A DNA stretch of 64,000 bases from CAIKOD01 sp035505975 (GTDB lineage Archaea > Halobacteriota > Methanomicrobia > Methanomicrobiales > Methanospirillaceae). How positions within the stretch are numbered: position 1 is the stretch's first letter; each line of letters starts with the position of its first letter. Below, piece by piece: positions 34,576 to 42,526 of the stretch. A program made the position numbers and the translations under genes. Under the pieces are notes generated by a model that saw only the letters and a program-made list of their open reading frames with translations, did not search any database and was not told where the DNA came from. The DNA is taken from NCBI GenBank assembly GCA_035505975.1, contig DATJQJ010000055.1, positions 1 through 64,000 on the forward strand, in the 5' to 3' direction.

Positions 34576-35849
34576 AGAGCATTCCAGAAGAACCAGATAA
34601 GGACAGCGTGGCGGAAAAGCAGAAGACTGCACCAGTCCCCGGGCAGGGCAACGGCTGGCTTAACCGGACGGTGATTGGTGCCGGATTAACGAGTTTCTTC
34701 TCCGACCTGAGCCACGAGGCAGTGACGGTCCTGCTCCCGTCATTCCTTATCCTCATCGGTGCTCCGGTATACGCGCTTGGGATCATTGAGGGGATCAGCG
34801 ATGGTGCCTCAAGTTTCGTGAAACTCTTATCGGGTCATTTTGCAGACAAGATGGGGAAACGGAAGGAGTTTGCGCTCCTGGGATATTTCGCCACGGCAAT
34901 ATTCCCCTTTTTTGTAGCCGTCGCGATGTCCTGGCCGGTCGTCCTGTTCGGCAGGCTTATCGGCTGGATGGGCCGGGGTATGAGGGGGCCGCCCCGGGAC
35001 GCCATTCTTGCCAAATCGGTCGACCAGGACCATCTTGGGAAAGCATTCGGATTCCACCGGGCCGGTGACACGCTCGGCGCAATCGCCGGACCCGTTGTAG
35101 CGCTTGCCCTGGTTGCCTCCGTAGGGATCCGGGACGTATTCTGGCTTGCACTCATCCCCGGTTTTGTCGCCCTCGCCCTGTTCTGGCTTCTTGTCAAGGA
35201 AAAGAACCCTGCACCGTCGGGTGAAACGAGGAGCATGGTCGCCTCGATGACGAGTCTTCCCCTTCAGTTCAGAAGGTTTCTCGGTGCAGTCCTTACATTC
35301 GGGATCGCAGATTTCTCCCATACATTACTCATTGCGTTCGCGATCGTCGGCCTGACCCCCTCGCTTGGGTTTGCCTATGCCACGGCAGCAGGGGCCGGAC
35401 TGTATATCGTCCGGAACATTGTGTATGCGATTGCGAGCTACCCTTTCGGTGCTCTTGGAGACCGGATCGGCAGGCGGACTATGCTTATTGCCGGGTACTC
35501 GATAGCGGTATTCACGTTCATGGGGTTCATCGTCGCACCACCAAATCTGCTGGCATACGGGTTTCTTTTCGCACTTTGCGGGCTGTTCATTGCCGCCGAG
35601 GACACGCTTGAGAGCGCGGTTGCCGCTGAGATGATCGAAGAACGATCAAGGGGGCTTGGCTTTGGCGTACTCGCAACGGTGAACGGTGTCGGGGATCTTG
35701 TCTCCAGCGTCATCATCGGGTTTATCTGGGCTTTTGTAGGATACACGGCCGGATTTGTTTTCGCGGCGGTAATAGCTGCGATCGGAACGCTATTACTTAT
35801 CGCAGTCTCTGTACCAGTTCACCGACAACAGCAACGATTGGAGGGGTAA
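34572..35849 (+). CDS. MFS transporter within the fluoride-riboswitch run
   Basis: 425 residues, 12 membrane helices. GTG start overlaps the enolase stop by four bases (GTGA), implying coupled translation. Conserved MFS elements: 'SFFSDLSHEAVTVLLPSFL' near helix 1, 'GISDGASSFVKLLSGHFADKMGKRKEFALLGY' (motif A region), 'GRLIGWMGRGMRGPPRDAILA', and 'GDRIGRRTMLIAGYSIAV' in the second half. The N-terminal 35 residues are hydrophilic. Substrate unknown. Its position suggests export of fluoride-related or phosphorylated toxic compounds, but this is inference; it is not a Fluc or CLC channel. Confidence 0.9.
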   Translation: MKSIPEEPDKDSVAEKQKTAPVPGQGNGWLNRTVIGAGLTSFFSDLSHEAVTVLLPSFLILIGAPVYALGIIEGISDGASSFVKLLSGHFADKMGKRKEFALLGYFATAIFPFFVAVAMSWPVVLFGRLIGWMGRGMRGPPRDAILAKSVDQDHLGKAFGFHRAGDTLGAIAGPVVALALVASVGIRDVFWLALIPGFVALALFWLLVKEKNPAPSGETRSMVASMTSLPLQFRRFLGAVLTFGIADFSHTLLIAFAIVGLTPSLGFAYATAAGAGLYIVRNIVYAIASYPFGALGDRIGRRTMLIAGYSIAVFTFMGFIVAPPNLLAYGFLFALCGLFIAAEDTLESAVAAEMIEERSRGLGFGVLATVNGVGDLVSSVIIGFIWAFVGYTAGFVFAAVIAAIGTLLLIAVSVPVHRQQQRLEG

Positions 35850-35853
35850 AATC

Positions 35854-36495
35854 GTGAAATCCCCGGTAAAGGAAAAAATTATGCTGGCCTTGCTTGACGG
35901 AAATCCCCATCTCGAGCTTGAGTTGGCCCTGAGTGCCGGCTACACACGGGTCTCTACCGTACAGCGATGGATACGTTCATTTGAAGCTGCCCGGTTTATC
36001 ACCCGGAGACCTGCTGGTGGGAAGGGCGAGTATCTTTGTCAGCTCAGGATCACCAGGGACGCGATCCGGAGCGTCTATCGCTATCCTGAGTTTCGCCAAC
36101 TCCGTCCCCTCATCAGGGAAGCCCCCTGGTTCGGCCCGCTGTTTACCGGCTCGTTCTCGACACTTCCCGGTACCCTGCCGTCTCTTATCGTTGAAATGGT
36201 AAAAAAATCACATACGTTCTTTGAAACTATCGACCGATACGACACCCCTGAAAAAATCCGCGAAATCTATCACCCCGCATTCTTTGTCAACGGGATGCTT
36301 GGGATCGGAGACGACGAGTTCAATACCTGGTGCCTCTATTACCAGATTTACGTCCACTCTGTAGTCCGGGATATAACAGGAGGAGGGCTCGGGGATGGAT
36401 TCATGGTAGTAGTCAACGATCTGCAGGACCGGATCAGCGAACTGCCGGTTAAATGGCCCGACAGGGGACAGGGACGGGTGACATATGGCAGCTGA
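35854..36495 (+). CDS. uncharacterised protein with winged-helix-like N-terminus
   Basis: 213 residues, GTG start four bases after the MFS stop. The first 60 residues look like a winged helix ('KIMLALLDGNPHLELELALSAGYTRVSTVQRWIRSFEAARFITRR'). The middle is basic and aromatic, and the C-terminal part is mostly helical: 'LPSLIVEMVKKSHTFFETIDRYDTPEKIREIYHPAFFVNGMLGIG'. It ends by overlapping the dynamin 2 start. I do not recognise the family; a transcription factor or dynamin adaptor are both possible. No membrane helix. Confidence 0.7.
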   Translation: MKSPVKEKIMLALLDGNPHLELELALSAGYTRVSTVQRWIRSFEAARFITRRPAGGKGEYLCQLRITRDAIRSVYRYPEFRQLRPLIREAPWFGPLFTGSFSTLPGTLPSLIVEMVKKSHTFFETIDRYDTPEKIREIYHPAFFVNGMLGIGDDEFNTWCLYYQIYVHSVVRDITGGGLGDGFMVVVNDLQDRISELPVKWPDRGQGRVTYGS

Positions 36496-38572
36496 TAGCG
36501 GACGCCTGAATGAAAACCAGGCAAAGCGACTACGGGTTACATGCGAGCACATCGACCAGCTTCTCTCAGGGATCGAGCATATCCTTGGCGAGGCTGGATC
36601 GGGACCCGCATTCCCGCGTTATATACCGGATCTCACGCCCGAACAGAGAAAAACGGTCGGGGACTATATCGCACGAATCCGGGCACGACTTGTTAAAGTC
36701 CTGGACGGCCAGGGCATATCTCGACGGCAGCCGATGATCCGTGCCTCCCTCGCAATCAGCACCACCCTTCTCTCGATGGATGTATCGGCAGAAGAAGTGA
36801 AGCCGCGATATATGAAGGGATATGGCCCCCTTTCGAATAGTGCGGAGGCCGAATTGAACGGGATCGCGGGAGAACTGCAGTCCCTGTTCATGCAGTTCCA
36901 CCTCTTTATGAAACAGCAGGCCGGCCAGGACCTCCACGCACGCATGAAGCGGCTGGAAGAATCGGGGAACGATCTTTCCCTCCTTGAGACCATAGATCAT
37001 GTCGTTGCGGACCGGGGACTTGTCGAATTCAGAGGGGCGATCGGCGCTATCCTCGACCGTGCGGAGGACAAATCCTTCGAGATCGCCGTCTTCGGGCGGG
37101 TGAGCTCGGGAAAGTCATCCCTTCTCAATGCCATCCTCGATACCGGGGTGCTGCCGATCGGGGTGACCCCGGTCACTGCCGTCCCGGTGCGGATAACCGG
37201 TGGAGAGGAGCCGTCAATTACGGTTTCGTTTGCGGGATCTCCTGAAAAGTCGTATGGGATAGAGAAACTGGGAGAGTTTGCAACAGAACAGGAGAACCCG
37301 GGTAACAGGATGAATGTATCGCGAATTACGGTCCGGCTGCCGTCGCCACGGTTGTCGGAAGGGATCTCCTTTGTCGATACCCCTGGGCTCGGGTCACTAG
37401 CGACAAGCGGGGCGTCTGAAACGCTTGCGTACCTGCCGAAGTGCGATCTCGGCGTAGTACTCATTGATGCGGGATCGACGCTCACCGATGGCGATCTCCA
37501 GACCATCCTCGCACTTCAGGCGGCTGCCATTCCTGTCAACGTCCTCCTGAGTAAAGCTGATCTCCTGACTACGGAGGACTGCCGGAAAATTGCCGGCTAC
37601 GTAAAAGAGCATATTTTCTCGGAATGCCACCTCGATTTGCCGGTCTATCCCGTGAGCAGCCGTCCTTCGCACGTGCACCTTTCCACAAAGTGGTTCGATG
37701 ATGAGATCCTACCTCTCTACAGCCGGCTGCAGGAACTCCGGGCGTCATCGCTCACCAGGAAGATCAGTGTATTGCGGGAATCTGTGGTCGCCACGCTGCA
37801 GTTCAGGATAACGAGAAGCGACCGGACACCTTTCCTTCCGGACGAGATTATCCGTTCGATCGAGGAACGGCTCCGCCAGGCGCGGGGTCTTATCGAGGAG
37901 ATACGTATCCGGTGCGAGAGAATCACCGAATCGATGATGCACGACAGCCGGGAGATTATTTCCAGTTCAGCGAATGAAGCAGCGCTAATGTTGTCCGGCG
38001 ATAATGCCGGCCTGACCGAACCCGGGGATGTCCTCAGTTCAGCCATCGCATCCAGCGTCCGGAAGCGGGCCGGGGAGATCACGGACCTGCTTGAATTACT
38101 GGCGGGACACATCCAGGGCGACCTGGAAACGTGTGCGGATGAAACAGGTAGTGTCGACCGACCGGTCCCTGACGAGTTCCTGAACTTTTTCAGGGGCATG
38201 CCGGTCTTCGATCCGGGTAGTATCAGCTTCTCACCATCCCGGCCGCCACTGGCAGCGGTGCTCGGGGAACAGTATGCCCGCGATCATCTTACCGCCCGGA
38301 TTCGCGAGACTCTCGGCAAGCATGTAGGACAACCTTATACAAGTTACACGAGGCTCCTCGAGGACTGGATCCGCAGGGAGACCCGGCTGTTTGCAGAACG
38401 GTTCGAGACCTATGCCGGGCGATACCGTGCACAGGCGGAACGAGCACGTAATGGCGAGGAATTATCGGTAGATGAAATTCGCGCGATCAAGGAGAACCTG
38501 AACATGCTCAGTCTGCCGGCCTTTCCGGTTTCCATTAATGGAACTGCTGGAGACGAAAAACCTGGAATTTGA
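36485..38572 (+). CDS. dynamin-like GTPase 2
   Basis: 695 residues. An N-terminal helical domain (1-195) precedes a GTPase domain: P-loop 'GRVSSGKSS' (204-212), G2 region 'VLPIGVTPVTAVPVRI', G3 'DTPGLGS' (298-304), and G4 'SKAD' (356-359) where the usual Asn is Ser. A helical C-terminal stalk includes 'ILRDEIIRSIEERLRQARGLIEEIRIRCERI'-like heptads. It shares the fold but little sequence with dynamin 1. The gene overlaps the previous one by 11 bases and closes the run started by the fluoride riboswitch. Bacterial-type dynamins often occur as adjacent pairs that work as hetero-oligomers on membranes. Confidence 0.88.
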   Translation: MAADSGRLNENQAKRLRVTCEHIDQLLSGIEHILGEAGSGPAFPRYIPDLTPEQRKTVGDYIARIRARLVKVLDGQGISRRQPMIRASLAISTTLLSMDVSAEEVKPRYMKGYGPLSNSAEAELNGIAGELQSLFMQFHLFMKQQAGQDLHARMKRLEESGNDLSLLETIDHVVADRGLVEFRGAIGAILDRAEDKSFEIAVFGRVSSGKSSLLNAILDTGVLPIGVTPVTAVPVRITGGEEPSITVSFAGSPEKSYGIEKLGEFATEQENPGNRMNVSRITVRLPSPRLSEGISFVDTPGLGSLATSGASETLAYLPKCDLGVVLIDAGSTLTDGDLQTILALQAAAIPVNVLLSKADLLTTEDCRKIAGYVKEHIFSECHLDLPVYPVSSRPSHVHLSTKWFDDEILPLYSRLQELRASSLTRKISVLRESVVATLQFRITRSDRTPFLPDEIIRSIEERLRQARGLIEEIRIRCERITESMMHDSREIISSSANEAALMLSGDNAGLTEPGDVLSSAIASSVRKRAGEITDLLELLAGHIQGDLETCADETGSVDRPVPDEFLNFFRGMPVFDPGSISFSPSRPPLAAVLGEQYARDHLTARIRETLGKHVGQPYTSYTRLLEDWIRRETRLFAERFETYAGRYRAQAERARNGEELSVDEIRAIKENLNMLSLPAFPVSINGTAGDEKPGI

Positions 38573-38798
38573 TCTCAGGTACGGCTGTATATTCGATGGC
38601 GAAGAGGATATCTTGCCTCAAAATGCATGGGGACACGACAGAAATTCGATAAATCATCTCCTGGGCTTTGATTTTGCCGATATGAATGATACAGAAAGGT
38701 CGGAATTCTACCGGAATATCTGTTGGCAGAATAACTATCGAGGACTGAACCATAGGAAAGAGGACGGCTGTGGTTTTGTTATTGGTTTCAATTTTTGA
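38538..38798 (+). CDS. possible small acidic protein after dynamin 2
   Basis: 86 codons, starting inside the dynamin 2 3' end in another frame and overlapping it by 35 bases. Sequence 'MELLETKNLEFDLRYGC' and 'RSEFYRNICWQNNYRG' shows no family motif. There is no ribosome binding site. An antisense ORF of similar length also exists, so coding potential is doubtful. Listed because the surrounding genes overlap in the same way. Confidence 0.3.
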   Translation: MELLETKNLEFDLRYGCIFDGEEDILPQNAWGHDRNSINHLLGFDFADMNDTERSEFYRNICWQNNYRGLNHRKEDGCGFVIGFNF

Positions 38799-38843
38799 TT
38801 CCAATATTTTTACACGCAGTCAGGTTTATACACTCCAGGGTTT

Positions 38844-39269
38844 ATGAAGCTCCTGGTCATCAAAATGATCGGCGAAATGGTTGGAGAACTGACCGGGAAA
38901 GTAACAGTTCAACGCCTGGTCAGGCACTATGGTGGAGAACTGATGCTTGAGAGGACACTTGAGGAGAAGGGTAAGATCCTTGGTGAAGAGGTCACCTTTA
39001 TCGCCACGACCTATGCGAAGGAGAGGCCTCAGGGTGGAATGTTTACCAAAGGTGACGGTGTGATGATGACCCGAAATGGCGAAAAAGTAAAGCTGCATGG
39101 GTCAGGGATCACACTCAAGGGAAAGGGAGCTGGTCAGAGCATTCGTGGAGTCAGATATGCACAGACAACAATTCCCTCGCTTAACAGACTCAATGACATG
39201 GCTCTCGTCTTTGAAATTGAAATTACTCCGGATGGGATGATGCACGACAAAATGTGGGAATGGAAATAA
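38844..39269 (+). CDS. conserved small protein of methanogens, function unknown
   Basis: 141 residues, predicted soluble and beta-rich. 'MIGEMVGELTGKVTVQRLV' starts a region ending 'DGMMHDKMWEWK'. Internal repeated Gly-rich strands such as 'KGDGVMMTRNGEKVKLHGSGITLKGKGAGQSIRGVRYA' suggest a beta-barrel of about 130 residues. I recall similar uncharacterised proteins of this size and C-terminus in other methanogens. The first Met or the Met at residue 8 could be the start. It lies between dynamin 2 and riboswitch 2, with no promoter that I can assign. Confidence 0.7.
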   Translation: MKLLVIKMIGEMVGELTGKVTVQRLVRHYGGELMLERTLEEKGKILGEEVTFIATTYAKERPQGGMFTKGDGVMMTRNGEKVKLHGSGITLKGKGAGQSIRGVRYAQTTIPSLNRLNDMALVFEIEITPDGMMHDKMWEWK

Positions 39270-39498
39270 AAAATTTTCTTTTTTATGCGGCCTTAACGTA
39301 ATGAATCTGACTATTGAATCTGCCTTTATTTGTCACTGCTCCACTGCAGATTCAGGATTAATAAATAATGGTACTTTTGGATCGATATTCGGATATTTTA
39401 CCGCTACTGGTGGTACTTTTTTCCCGAATTAAAAATGCGAAGAGTAACAGAAAGATTAAGAGGCGGTACAGGAAAATTATTCATTGCTCTACAAAGCA
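39270..39498. other. leader region before riboswitch 2
   Basis: AT-rich, no supported ORF. The motif TGGTACTTTT occurs twice (about 39368 and 39411), and GGTAC recurs later in the region. An AATTAAAAAT stretch near 39426-39436 could be the TATA element for a transcript carrying riboswitch 2. Confidence 0.35.
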
Positions 39499-39546
39499 GG
39501 CGATGAAGTCCGCCTTTAACCGCCATTTACGGCTGATAACTTCTAC
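39499..39546 (+). ncRNA. fluoride (crcB) riboswitch 2
   Basis: Sequence from 39499: GGCGATGAAGTCCGCC, TTTAACCGCC, then ACGGCTGATAACTTCTAC. It carries the crcB consensus blocks: GGCG/CGCC pairing is perfect, and GAAGT pairs with ACTTC. The hairpin CCG/CGG leads to CUGAUAAC, where copy 1 has CUGAUGAC. The two copies differ at several positions but keep the pairings, so they are paralogous rather than a very recent duplicate. The nearest downstream gene is glnA, 214 bases on, with its own promoter-like element in between. It may be an orphan, or it may give conditional read-through into glnA. Confidence 0.9.
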
Positions 39547-39759
39547 ATTCTCCGGTGAGAGGGATATCCTCTTATCCCATCGGAGTTCAAATTGCGGTGA
39601 TTATTGTGGTACCATCTCATTCAGTCAGGAACAACATCTCTCCATTCCAACTCATTGTTGTACCATTTTTGAGAATTTTCCCCCTAAAAGATACCCGTCT
39701 CCTGCTGTCGGGAAATTATCACTATATGTCACCCGGATCTACCAACAGGAAGGTTTGCT
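39547..39759. other. region between riboswitch 2 and glnA
   Basis: No convincing gene. A GTG ORF (39555-39767) starts eight bases after the aptamer, has no ribosome binding site and overlaps the glnA start; I doubt it is expressed. I found no recognisable remnant of a CrcB/Fluc gene. An imperfect repeat (attgtggtaccat and attgttgtaccat) lies about 50 bases apart. Confidence 0.4.
39719..39728 (+). promoter_or_regulatory. TATA-like element of glnA
   Basis: CACTATATGT lies about 35 bases before the glnA ATG. A start near 39750 would leave a short leader containing AGGAAGGT, six bases from the ATG. If used, this promoter would make glnA independent of riboswitch 2. Confidence 0.4.
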
Positions 39760-41088
39760 ATGGCTAAAAATGATATCGAAAAACTGCTTCAGAGAATTGA
39801 GACCGAACAGGTGAAATTTATCAGGCTCCAGTTTACAGATGTCCTGGGCATGCCGAAGAACGCGGCAATACCGGTAAAGCAGGTAGAGAAATCCCTGACC
39901 GAAGGGACATGGTTTGACGGATCGTCAATAGAGGGGTTCACCCGCATCGAAGAGTCCGACATGCTCCTCAAGGCCGATCCCGCATCATACTCGGTTCTGC
40001 CATGGAGACCGTCCGAAGGAAAGGTAGGGCGGTTTGTCTGTGATGTTTATACCTACGGCGATAAACCGTTTGAGGGAGACCCCCGGTACGTTCTGAAAAA
40101 GAATATGGCAGAAGCCGCAAAGGCGGGATATACGTTCAATACGGGGCCCGAACTTGAATTTTTCCTCTTCAAACTGATCGACGGCAGACCTTCAACACAG
40201 TTCTCAGACCTCGGGGCTTATTTCGATCTTGCGCCGAACGATTCGTCCGAAAATGTGAGGAGGGAGATCGTCCTCTCGCTTACCGAGATGGGCTTCGAGA
40301 TCGAGATGTCCCACCACGAAGTGGCAGCGAGCCAGCACGAGATCAATTTCAAGTACACGGATGCAGTTACGACGGCAGACAGGGTCATCACCCAGAAGTA
40401 TGCAACAAGGGCGATCGCACTGAAATACGGGCTCCATGCATCATTCATGGCAAAACCAATTGCCGGTATTAACGGCAGCGGCATGCATACCCACGGATCG
40501 TTATCAAAAGGAGGAAAAAATGCCTTTTTTGATGCCAATGCACCCAAAGGACTGAGCGATACCGCTCTCTATTACATCGGCGGGATCCTTAAACATGCGA
40601 AAGCCATCACCCGTGTCGCAAACCCGACAATCAATTCATATAAACGACTCGTACCCGGTTATGAAGCGCCGTGCTATATCTCCTGGAGTACAACGAACCG
40701 CTCGGCCCTGATCAGGGTTCCCGCAGCCCGGGGTAACGGAACCCGGGCCGAATTCCGTAGTCCCGACCCGATGTGCAACCCCTATCTTACCTTTGCCTGC
40801 ATGCTCGCCGCCGGTATGGACGGTATCAAAAACAAAATCATGCCTCCGGAAAGTACCGATGTAAATATCTATCACTTGAGCGAGAAGGAACGCAAGAAGA
40901 TGAAGATTGAGATGTTACCAGGAAGCCTCGCCGAATCACAGGAATACCTGATGAAAGATAAGGTGATCTGCGATGCACTCGGAAGCCATGTCGTTGGGAC
41001 CCTTGCTCATATTGCCGAAGCAGAGACCGATGCATTCCGATTGGCAGTCCACCCGTGGGAGATTGACCGGTATCTCGCCACTTACTAA
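39760..41088 (+). CDS. glnA: glutamine synthetase type I
   Basis: 442 residues. It makes glutamine from glutamate, ammonia and ATP; dodecameric cytoplasmic enzyme. Motifs: 'WFDGSSIEGF' (latch-type N-terminus), 'GPELEFFLF', 'ASQHEINFKYTDAVTTAD', 'KPIAGINGSGMHTHGSL' (ATP site), 'NRSALIRVPAARG' and 'AEFRSPDPMCNPYL'. The length is that of the GSI-alpha form, and the adenylylation loop Tyr region is absent or altered as expected for this form. AGGAAGGT precedes the ATG. Located downstream of fluoride riboswitch 2. Confidence 0.96.
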   Translation: MAKNDIEKLLQRIETEQVKFIRLQFTDVLGMPKNAAIPVKQVEKSLTEGTWFDGSSIEGFTRIEESDMLLKADPASYSVLPWRPSEGKVGRFVCDVYTYGDKPFEGDPRYVLKKNMAEAAKAGYTFNTGPELEFFLFKLIDGRPSTQFSDLGAYFDLAPNDSSENVRREIVLSLTEMGFEIEMSHHEVAASQHEINFKYTDAVTTADRVITQKYATRAIALKYGLHASFMAKPIAGINGSGMHTHGSLSKGGKNAFFDANAPKGLSDTALYYIGGILKHAKAITRVANPTINSYKRLVPGYEAPCYISWSTTNRSALIRVPAARGNGTRAEFRSPDPMCNPYLTFACMLAAGMDGIKNKIMPPESTDVNIYHLSEKERKKMKIEMLPGSLAESQEYLMKDKVICDALGSHVVGTLAHIAEAETDAFRLAVHPWEIDRYLATY

Positions 41089-41141
41089 TTTTTTTCCGGG
41101 TAGATCGTAAGAAAAGAACGGTGTATTATCTTCATAACCCG

Positions 41142-41528
41142 TCAGTCTGGCCTCCGTGGATGATTGCACAGCGCAAGCTCAATCGATATGCGTAAATCAT
41201 CATCCCGGAACGGCTTCATAATGAAACCCTGCGGATGGCTTTCTGCGGCCCTCATAAGCGTTTCATTGTCCCCGTTCGCCGTGAGATAAATGACAGGGAC
41301 ATCTCTTATCCCGAGAATTTTTCTGGCGAGCTCCACGCCATCATTCCCGTCCTCAAGAGCAATATCCATTAGTATTACGTCAGGAAACTGACTTTGAACG
41401 CATTCCATCGTTTCCGCCTCGTTTTTTGCCTTTCCACATACCGAGAATCCAAGCTTTTTTAACCGGATCTCAATAAGTGAGGAAATAATCGGATCATCTT
41501 CTACAATGAGAATAGTGGCGGAATGCAT
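41142..41528 (-). CDS. stand-alone response regulator
   Basis: 128 residues, single receiver domain: acidic residues in 'LIVEDDPIISSLIEIRLKKLGF', phospho-acceptor Asp in 'VILMDIALEDGNDG' (about residue 52), Thr in 'VIYLTAN' and Lys in 'GFIMKPF'. No output domain. Its stop is 53 bases past the glnA stop on the opposite strand. A two-component partner is not present nearby. Confidence 0.9.
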   Translation of the reverse strand: MHSATILIVEDDPIISSLIEIRLKKLGFSVCGKAKNEAETMECVQSQFPDVILMDIALEDGNDGVELARKILGIRDVPVIYLTANGDNETLMRAAESHPQGFIMKPFRDDDLRISIELALCNHPRRPD

Positions 41529-41925
41529 GATCGGACCCCACCGCTATTTTTCTATATCCCTCTATAAATACTTTTCTTCGGAATGTTCTGGTGCACTGAT
41601 GGAAATTAACATAGAATCCAATCCCGAAAGACCCAAAAATTTTGCACATAAACATCCCGAAGACTCACCAGCGTCATCTTCCCGGCGTGATGCCTTCGTA
41701 GCCTTCATCTCTGTGCCTATCGAGGATCGCTTTAAGATCGAACTCCCGAAATATTCAGCATAATGCCCTGAAAATTCCCTAAACTCTGGGTTATCAGAAC
41801 CAAATGGGATATAATAGTAGCGATCGCTTTTTGGACTGCTTTTTGAACGGCTAATAATAGTCAATCCTGTGTTCCTACCATCACCCTTATTAGATCCCGT
41901 GCATCCAATTGATCAGGAGTTCAGC
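41529..41925. other. intergenic, no supported gene
   Basis: Nearly 400 bases between the divergent regulator and the flavin-binding protein gene. A 100-codon minus-strand ORF (41562-41864) and a plus-strand ORF overlap here, with neither ribosome sites nor recognisable motifs. Promoters of both genes are probably here. Confidence 0.4.
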
Positions 41926-42402
41926 ATGGACCCGGTAAAAATACCTCATATGCCAAAGATCGAGTACGATGCCCTGATCAGGCGCCAATACGTATCCCGG
42001 ATCGCTTTCGTAGGCGACGAACACCCGTATATCGCCCCCTTCCTCTACGTGTTCGATGGAAGATTCCTCTATTTCCTCTCGACCAAGTACGGCCGGAAGA
42101 TGACCTACTTCAAGACCAACCCAAAGGTTTCGGTGGAGATCGAAGAATATGCCCCGGATCTCTCCCACTTCACATTTGTGACCCTGCGGGGCAGGATTGA
42201 AGAGGTGCGGGACCCGGAAGGAGAAAAAACCGTTCGGACGGCGTTTGTGCAGATGATCCGGAACCACCACCTTTCACCCCATGTATTCTCTGCACTCGGC
42301 CACAACCCCCGGGATCCCCCGGAAGCATTGGTAACGGGTGACCGCTCGGCGGTCTGGAAGCTCGTCGGCGTAAAGGAGATTATCGCCCTGAAGAATGGAT
42401 GA
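41926..42402 (+). CDS. pyridoxamine 5'-phosphate oxidase family flavin-binding protein
   Basis: 158 residues, split beta-barrel of the FMN-binding PNPOx-like family. The N-terminus 'DALIRRQYVSRIAFVGDEHPYIAPFLYVFDGRFLYFLST' and 'KMTYFKTNPKVSVEIEEY' are typical of the Pfam PNPOx-like group 2. The strand motif 'FTFVTLRGRIEEV' follows. In methanogens these proteins may use FMN or F420; which one cannot be decided here. The ATG at 41926 has AGGAGTT eight bases upstream; the frame is open to 41869. Confidence 0.86.
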   Translation: MDPVKIPHMPKIEYDALIRRQYVSRIAFVGDEHPYIAPFLYVFDGRFLYFLSTKYGRKMTYFKTNPKVSVEIEEYAPDLSHFTFVTLRGRIEEVRDPEGEKTVRTAFVQMIRNHHLSPHVFSALGHNPRDPPEALVTGDRSAVWKLVGVKEIIALKNG

Positions 42403-42526
42403 GGTGTAAAAAACCCCATCACCGGAAACAATACCCCCATACTTTTCGCACCACTCTGTAAGGCGGGATCGCAAACAGGTGTGGATCCGGATCCTACTGC
42501 CGGGGATTATGAAGACTTATATCGGA

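Noticed and set aside
39368..39814. 148-codon plus-strand ORF through riboswitch 2
   Set aside because: It runs through the RNA element and into glnA in another frame, and has no family motifs or ribosome binding site.
41562..41864. 100-codon minus-strand ORF with polar sequence
   Set aside because: No ribosome site, no recognisable motif, and it overlaps a plus-strand ORF of equal quality. I kept it as intergenic.
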